Source of the DNA: UKL13-2 sp043744255
Lineage (GTDB): Bacteria; Pseudomonadota; Gammaproteobacteria; Burkholderiales; Usitatibacteraceae
Length of the DNA stretch: 64,000 nucleotides
Reading direction: 5' to 3'
Assembly: GCA_043744255.1 (NCBI GenBank)
Contig: JAYTVA010000001.1
Span: 1 to 64,000, forward strand
Shown: piece by piece, positions 60,401 through 64,000 of the stretch
Layout: each line of letters opens with the position of its first letter
Position numbering within the stretch: the first letter of the stretch is position 1
The notes under the pieces: model-generated
Databases searched by the model: none
Seen by the model: the letters and a program-made list of their open reading frames with translations, nothing else
Told to the model about the DNA's origin: nothing
Translations under genes and position numbers: made by a program

Positions 60401-60813
60401 ACAGTCTGGTCGTAGTCGGCGTTGTAGAAGACGCCTAGGATCACCGAGTAGCTGTTGTGGTCCCGCAGTGCAACGGGTTTGGCTGAACCGGTAGACTCAT
60501 TACGCTCCGACTTGTAATGTCCCAGGACGTAGGAACGCAAGCTTCTTTCCTTGGCATCCGCGCCGGCCGCTTTGTTGTACGCAATACGATTAGCTGGCAC
60601 GAGCAGAGTGGTGACGGCATCGACCAAAGTCGATTTTCCGGAGCCAATATCTCCGGTGAGTAAGCCGTTCTTGCCGTCTAATGGCAATGTCCAAACATGG
60701 TTGTCAAATGTCCCCCAATTGAGGACTTCGAGTCGTTGCAAGCGAAAGCCCGCCATGCGATTGACCCCTTGTCTAGGCTCGTCATGAGCACCGCTACCGG
60801 CCATCTTCTGCAT
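57439..60813 (-). CDS. jetC: Wadjet SMC-like ATPase JetC
   Basis: 1124 residues from ATG 60813, which has AAGGAGG eight bases upstream; a longer frame to 60891 has no such site. MukB/SbcC-like: Walker A at 54-62 (GDIGSGKST), two long coiled-coil arms (~300-480 and ~640-950), a central hinge-like region (~500-640), then the signature SGGQKEKLAYTI and Walker B FVVIDEAFGRGSDD near the C-terminus. It drives DNA loop extrusion in the Wadjet complex. All ATPase motifs are intact. The start overlaps jetB by 20 bases. Confidence 0.95.
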   Translation of the reverse strand: MQKMAGSGAHDEPRQGVNRMAGFRLQRLEVLNWGTFDNHVWTLPLDGKNGLLTGDIGSGKSTLVDAVTTLLVPANRIAYNKAAGADAKERSLRSYVLGHYKSERNESTGSAKPVALRDHNSYSVILGVFYNADYDQTVSLAQVFWFKDTHGQPSRLYAASEGGMSIVDDFANFGTDITKLRKRLRSVDVELFDTFPPYGAWFKRCFGIKNDQALELFHQTVSMKSVGNLTDFVRHHMLEPFDVGKRISALIAHFDDLNRAHEAVLSAKRQASLLAPLVADCDRNGQLASDVDLIRKCRDALHPYFAKHKVDLLDKRISSLDDEWQKLNVAAERLQTRQIEAGKSKDDIKQSISDNGGDRLNRLANDVIAKEQAKAAKRAKADRYAELIKHLDAAPADGEDAFLVQKSELTKIVDELRQKVAANENEARELEFDFRDQRKYHDEVNQEIKSLKSRKSNIEARQIQIRSALVIALGITEDKLPFAGELLRVRDEERAWEGAAERLLRSFGLSMLVPDEQYRAVSQWVDENPLSGRFVYFHVRAVRKSDTNSAHPDSLVRKLSIKPDSGFYDWINAEVIRRFDVACCATQDQFRREPRAITLAGQLKDPTGRHEKDDRYSITDRSRFVLGWSNQEKIATLEATRKQLEQELADKAHGISTLQSTRNTLRVRLSSIDKLEEFRDYAELDWRTIATEIEALKQEITLLEAASDKLLQLRQRLREMETELDKINEDLNDAIVRRSKNEEKKDTANRLKLEALEPAAITIAAPVAKLLETLRTEMLSEQHLTFESCDSKERELRDGVQAKIDAEKSKIERLRDKITQAMAAFKEEFKLETRDFDATPEAAFEYKNLLDKLLQDDLPRFDSAFKELLTVNTINEIANFNAQLMREREMIDERIEHINHSLTQIDYNPGRYIVLEAEQTLDADIRDFQGDLRACTEGSLTGSADAQYSEAKFLQVKLIVDRFRGRDGTTEIDKKWTQRVTDVRNWFAFAASERYRADGTEHEHYSDSGGKSGGQKEKLAYTILAASLAYQFGLDWETTRSRSFHFVVIDEAFGRGSDDSARYGLELFSKLNLQLLIVTPLQKIHIIDPYVSSVGFVHNEQGKASKLRNLSIAEYREEKARKSS

Positions 60814-61432
60814 CGTCCGCGCCTCCTTGCAGTTTCCGCCTGTACGCATCCAGGTGAGCATCCATCTCTGATAGCCATTGGGCGTCCACAAAGGCTTTTA
60901 GGATGCGCAATACCTCATAGCTATTTTGGGTGCTGCTAGTCTTGATTTTGCGCAAAAACCCCAGCTCAACTACCTTGCCGATGTAGGTATCGATTTGATC
61001 AACCAGCTTGGCCTCATTGCTGCTTTCGGCTAGAAAGATGCGCATGATTTCAGCAATCTCATCGCGCGTCATAACCAAACGAGTGTCGCCTCCTGCTGAA
61101 TCGAACTCGGCGAGCTTTTTTCGTAGGAGGGCGAGAAGTAGACTTACAGGGAAGGACAGTGGACGTCTGGATACGAGGCGAAGTGGTGCCGTATCGGCAC
61201 TGTCGTCAGTCACGGTTTTAGCCTTGAGAAATGCGTAGCCCTCTGACTCGTCCAAGACAAGTTCAAGTCCGATGACTCCAACGAAGTCGCGTACACGTGA
61301 TTGCAGCCGCCGCAAGGCTGCCCACGGGCGCTCGCTTTGCTCGCGATAGATCACCCCTTTGAGCAAGGTAATGACCAGTGATGAAAGGTCGCTTTCAGGG
61401 TCAGCGGGGGAGCTGGTTATTGAGTCTTCCAT
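60794..61432 (-). CDS. jetB: Wadjet KITE-type subunit JetB
   Basis: 212 residues, DUF4194 family, the MukE-like winged-helix subunit. The block VSLLLALLRKKLAEFDSAGGDTRLVMTRDEIAEIM and LGFLRKIKT are family-like. It bridges the kleisin JetA and the ATPase JetC. It lies 2 bases after the jetA stop and overlaps jetC, so the four genes are one operon. Confidence 0.93.
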   Translation of the reverse strand: MEDSITSSPADPESDLSSLVITLLKGVIYREQSERPWAALRRLQSRVRDFVGVIGLELVLDESEGYAFLKAKTVTDDSADTAPLRLVSRRPLSFPVSLLLALLRKKLAEFDSAGGDTRLVMTRDEIAEIMRIFLAESSNEAKLVDQIDTYIGKVVELGFLRKIKTSSTQNSYEVLRILKAFVDAQWLSEMDAHLDAYRRKLQGGADDAEDGR

Positions 61433-61434
61433 AG

Positions 61435-62916
61435 TCAGTTCGTATAGATGATTTGTGGCAGGCGTGCCGATTTTTGTCCAACATGGCCTTCATTGTCAGT
61501 GAATTTCCAACTGACCGTTTCTTCTATCTTCTCATTCACGACAGTCTGAAACATCTCGCTGCCTAAATGCAGGTAGGTGATGAGTTCGGCCAACCCGTCT
61601 TGCAATGGGTAGAGTTCGATGATTCCTTTGAGCGAAGTCTGCGACTGGAGCTGCAAGATTTTTCGTATGTTCGTTTCCAAGCGTGCCGCGTCCACAATTT
61701 TTTGTTGAAAGAGTGCTGACGCATCAACCACGTCGTCTTCGGTATCGAGTTTGATATTGTTGAAGACTGGTTTGATGGTCGGCGTATAAAGGGGGCGCTC
61801 AAACGGCAACTCAATTTCCGCTGCAATTTCACTGATGTCGGTAAAGCGATGCGCTTTTGCACTCAGCAAACTATCGAGAATGCCCTCGTTTCGCAACGTC
61901 AAGGCTTTAGTCTCGATGTTGCGCAGGATGTCCATAATGCGGCGATTTTCCAGCCACGCCTTGTCGTCCAAGAAGCGCCTAAGTTGCTGAGATAGCTGCG
62001 CGACGGTCCGTTGTGCATGCTCGCCAGCTTCTAACCAGTCGTAGTGCACCCGCTTAGTTCTGCTCTCCGGATTCAGCTCAGCGATGGTAGGCAAGCGCAG
62101 GACATGTGCCAGCAAGGAAGTTAGCTCTTCTTGCCGCTGCGAGGACATCAAAAAGTCCCAGAAAGCGCGAAAGCTCTTGCCTTGATCTGATTCCGTGATC
62201 GCGTTCCGTTCGCCCATAATTTCCTCTAGGAGCGCGCCCTTTGTGCCGTCCCACAATGCAATCCTCTCGCGCACTCTGCGATCCAGGTGCCTGAAGTTGT
62301 GCTCCACTTCCCGAAAATCCGCCAAGAGCTCACGCGCAAGTTGCACGAACTGTTGAAAGCGATCTTTGAGAGCGGTCGGATCCAACAACGGTACATCGCC
62401 ACCCAAGATTTGTGCGATCTCCTGATCAATCTCGTCGCGTCGTCTTTGCAAGTCTGCGACGCGCTTGGTCGGATCTGACTCGCTGCCCAAGCTCATTTGT
62501 CGCAACAACTCGAACAGGGTGAGTAAGCGTGACTCGGTGCCAACGAAGCTACGATCAGTCAGTGTAGAAAGCCATGCGATGACTTTTTCTGTTGGAGGTG
62601 TCAAATCAAAGTAAGGCTCGTCCGATCCCTGTTGATAAAATTTTCGCAGCCAAGCTTTTTCTGGGCTTGACCAGTCGTTCAGGAACTCTATTGCTGGCTT
62701 TTTCGAAAACGTATCCTCTCCTAAGGTTTGCCGAAGTCCATACAGCTCATCATCGAGCAGCTCTGCCAAATCAGCGGCCGGAATCGTCCGTCTATTGGGG
62801 GCGACGAAGGCTTTGTGCAAAAAGCTGACCACCAGAGGCGCGTGATCGGCCCGAAGCAGGCGCCACGCAGGGTGATGCGTGAGCAAGGATTGGAGCGTGC
62901 TGTAGTCGAATGACAT
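61435..62916 (-). CDS. jetA: Wadjet kleisin subunit JetA
   Basis: 493 residues, DUF3375 family, the MukF-like kleisin. Starts MSFDYSTLQSLLTHHPAWRLL, the conserved beginning of the family, then FLNDWSSPEKAWLRKFYQQGSDEPYFDLT. A long helical middle (~165-330) and a C-terminal beta region (RPLYTPTIKPVFNNIKLD). First gene of jetABCD, starting 3 bases after the abiEii stop, so the toxin-antitoxin pair and Wadjet appear co-transcribed. Confidence 0.94.
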   Translation of the reverse strand: MSFDYSTLQSLLTHHPAWRLLRADHAPLVVSFLHKAFVAPNRRTIPAADLAELLDDELYGLRQTLGEDTFSKKPAIEFLNDWSSPEKAWLRKFYQQGSDEPYFDLTPPTEKVIAWLSTLTDRSFVGTESRLLTLFELLRQMSLGSESDPTKRVADLQRRRDEIDQEIAQILGGDVPLLDPTALKDRFQQFVQLARELLADFREVEHNFRHLDRRVRERIALWDGTKGALLEEIMGERNAITESDQGKSFRAFWDFLMSSQRQEELTSLLAHVLRLPTIAELNPESRTKRVHYDWLEAGEHAQRTVAQLSQQLRRFLDDKAWLENRRIMDILRNIETKALTLRNEGILDSLLSAKAHRFTDISEIAAEIELPFERPLYTPTIKPVFNNIKLDTEDDVVDASALFQQKIVDAARLETNIRKILQLQSQTSLKGIIELYPLQDGLAELITYLHLGSEMFQTVVNEKIEETVSWKFTDNEGHVGQKSARLPQIIYTN

Positions 62917-62919
62917 CGC

Positions 62920-63777
62920 TCAGTCCACGAAATGGATTGCAAGCGCATCGCGCAGTGTCGTCACAACTACATCCAGCTTCAATGGCGGACGCTCGTTTTT
63001 TCGTAAGAACGCAGCCCACTGAGATTGCTTGGATACGTCACTCGAAAACTCTGCTGTCAAACCGATAGGTACAACGCGCGGTACTGTGGCTCGACGGCGC
63101 GCGAAGGTGGCGGCAATTGCACGTTGCAGCGTCGCTCGATCAAGCTGTTCTCTTTCGAGCAATACATGGAGGTCGAAATAGTCCTTCATCCTGCTATTGG
63201 CCATACCCAACACAGTGATCGCATGCAGCTTTTCGGCAATGACGGTGTAGGTCGGATAGGTGCGAATCCTCGGCACGTCCATGTCACCCAGCATGACTGG
63301 GAAGTTCGATTCTGTCGGTCCGGGAGTCACAGCGTCTCCGAACCCGATATCCACTTGCACCCTACAGATTGCCCTCGCAATGTCTGCAACCAGTTCGACA
63401 CGCACACCCGGATAGCCGGCTTCTTTGCGAATGTCGCCCACTTTTAGTGACGTGAGATCGAAGTGCACACCGTCATCCACCGTGAGTGCCAAAATCTCGC
63501 GAAAAGTCGAGGCGATTGATGCGTGATCACTGTCACCAAAACCCAAAAAATCCGCATCTCTTGTGGGGCGATGCGGCATGTCATACCAAAGCGTAAAGAG
63601 CAGCGCTCCTTTCAGCAGGAAGCGATTTGAATGCTTGGATGCTCCAAGTCGATAGAGCAGCCGCTCCAGGGCGTAGCGCACCAATACCTGATTGAAGTCG
63701 CTTTGTTGCTCGTGGCTCAGGTTCAGCAACCGTGCGCGCACTGAGGCGGCTTTGTTGCTGACGCTCTTTGTGCTCAT
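62920..63777 (-). CDS. abiEii: AbiEii nucleotidyltransferase toxin
   Basis: 285 residues from ATG 63777. AbiEii/AbiGii family: motif I FLLKGALLFTLW, the catalytic acidic motif RPTRDADFLGFG, a core GVRVELVADI, and the signature EKLHAITVLGMANSRMKDYFDLHVLLE. Type IV-like toxins of this family transfer nucleotides, some to tRNA, and cause growth arrest. All active-site motifs are present. The ATG overlaps the stop of the antitoxin gene (ATGA). Confidence 0.93.
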   Translation of the reverse strand: MSTKSVSNKAASVRARLLNLSHEQQSDFNQVLVRYALERLLYRLGASKHSNRFLLKGALLFTLWYDMPHRPTRDADFLGFGDSDHASIASTFREILALTVDDGVHFDLTSLKVGDIRKEAGYPGVRVELVADIARAICRVQVDIGFGDAVTPGPTESNFPVMLGDMDVPRIRTYPTYTVIAEKLHAITVLGMANSRMKDYFDLHVLLEREQLDRATLQRAIAATFARRRATVPRVVPIGLTAEFSSDVSKQSQWAAFLRKNERPPLKLDVVVTTLRDALAIHFVD

Positions 63778-64000
63778 GCGACTGCCTCCAAGTAAGGGCG
63801 CATGACGTTGGCCACCCGCAGCGCCGTGGCCTGCCGCCACAACGCATCCATCGTCGTTTTCTTTTGGGTGAGTGCATCACGCAACGCTTCTAGCGCCACG
63901 TCCAACCCTACCTTGCTCCGGTGCTTGAAGCAGTCCACGACCGTGCGCGATACGCCGTAGATCCTGAGCGGAATGCCATCTCGCAGATGCACTTCCATGC
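63774..64000 (-). CDS. abiEi: AbiEi antitoxin, C-terminal part (cut by window edge)
   Basis: About 75 residues of the antitoxin are visible; the frame is open to the right edge, so the true start and the N-terminal winged helix lie outside. The visible part GIPLRIYGVSRTVVDCFKHRSKVGLDVALEALRDAL matches the AbiEi C-terminal antitoxin domain. AbiEi usually represses its own promoter, so it may control the whole abiE-jet unit. Stop at 63774-63776. Confidence 0.88.
   Translation of the reverse strand, partial: MEVHLRDGIPLRIYGVSRTVVDCFKHRSKVGLDVALEALRDALTQKKTTMDALWRQATALRVANVMRPYLEAVA

Overview
The window looks like the chromosome of a betaproteobacterium, probably of the Burkholderiales/Rhodocyclales type, with moderately high GC. 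The main evidence is the block thrS-infC-rpmI-rplT-pheS-pheT-ihfA-merR-tRNA-Pro(GGG) (48.5-56.2 kb), a characteristic betaproteobacterial order. Supporting features are a Bug-type tricarboxylate receptor beside a TctDE-like two-component system, an RsaM-type quorum-sensing modulator family, and exosortase H. No species can be named from sequence reading alone.

Layout. 0-24.3 kb is ordinary chromosome: sixA, hflX, an APC amino-acid permease, methyltransferases, a DUF937/OmpA Gly-Ala-rich envelope protein, a sarcosine-oxidase-like flavoenzyme with a GNAT partner, a six-TM/GAF nucleotidyl cyclase, an aldo/keto reductase, a pilin-like coiled-coil protein coupled to a CocE-type hydrolase, glnS, a vapBC pair with a palindromic operator, a Bug receptor, a class II aldolase, a TctDE-like pair and a lipoprotein GDPD. 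Its intergenic gaps are crowded with several families of interspersed inverted repeats.

24.2-43.6 kb is the most interesting part. Exosortase H (XrtH) and its companion membrane protein face a cluster with a LuxR-type regulator flanked by two RsaM-like (DUF4902) paralogues. Next come a 45-residue peptide with a textbook double-glycine leader, an unrecognised 234-aa protein, a 58-aa small protein, a ~2835-aa repeat-built surface protein ending in the IPTL-CTERM signal recognised by XrtH, a CHASE3-PAS-PAS-GGDEF-EAL protein and a second DUF11-type secreted protein. Five near-identical lux-box-like palindromes (CCTGTCA-N3-CTGACAG type) lie in front of these units. At four of them a -10-like hexamer sits 24-26 bases downstream. 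I read this as one quorum-sensing regulon coupling exosortase-sorted surface protein, secreted peptide and c-di-GMP turnover. No luxI is present, so the regulator is orphan or its synthase lies elsewhere.

43.6-48.3 kb holds a UMF1-type MFS transporter, a Ser/Thr kinase with a C-terminal repeat region, and its ECF sigma factor. 48.5-56.2 kb is the translation/IHF block. thrS has a candidate attenuator: a 15-codon Thr-containing leader peptide followed by a strong terminator. infC starts at the rare codon ATC.

56.2 kb to the right edge is a defence island abutting tRNA-Pro: a complete type I Wadjet system (jetA-jetB-jetC-jetD, reading leftward) directly behind an AbiE toxin-antitoxin pair (abiEi truncated by the window edge), all apparently one transcription unit.
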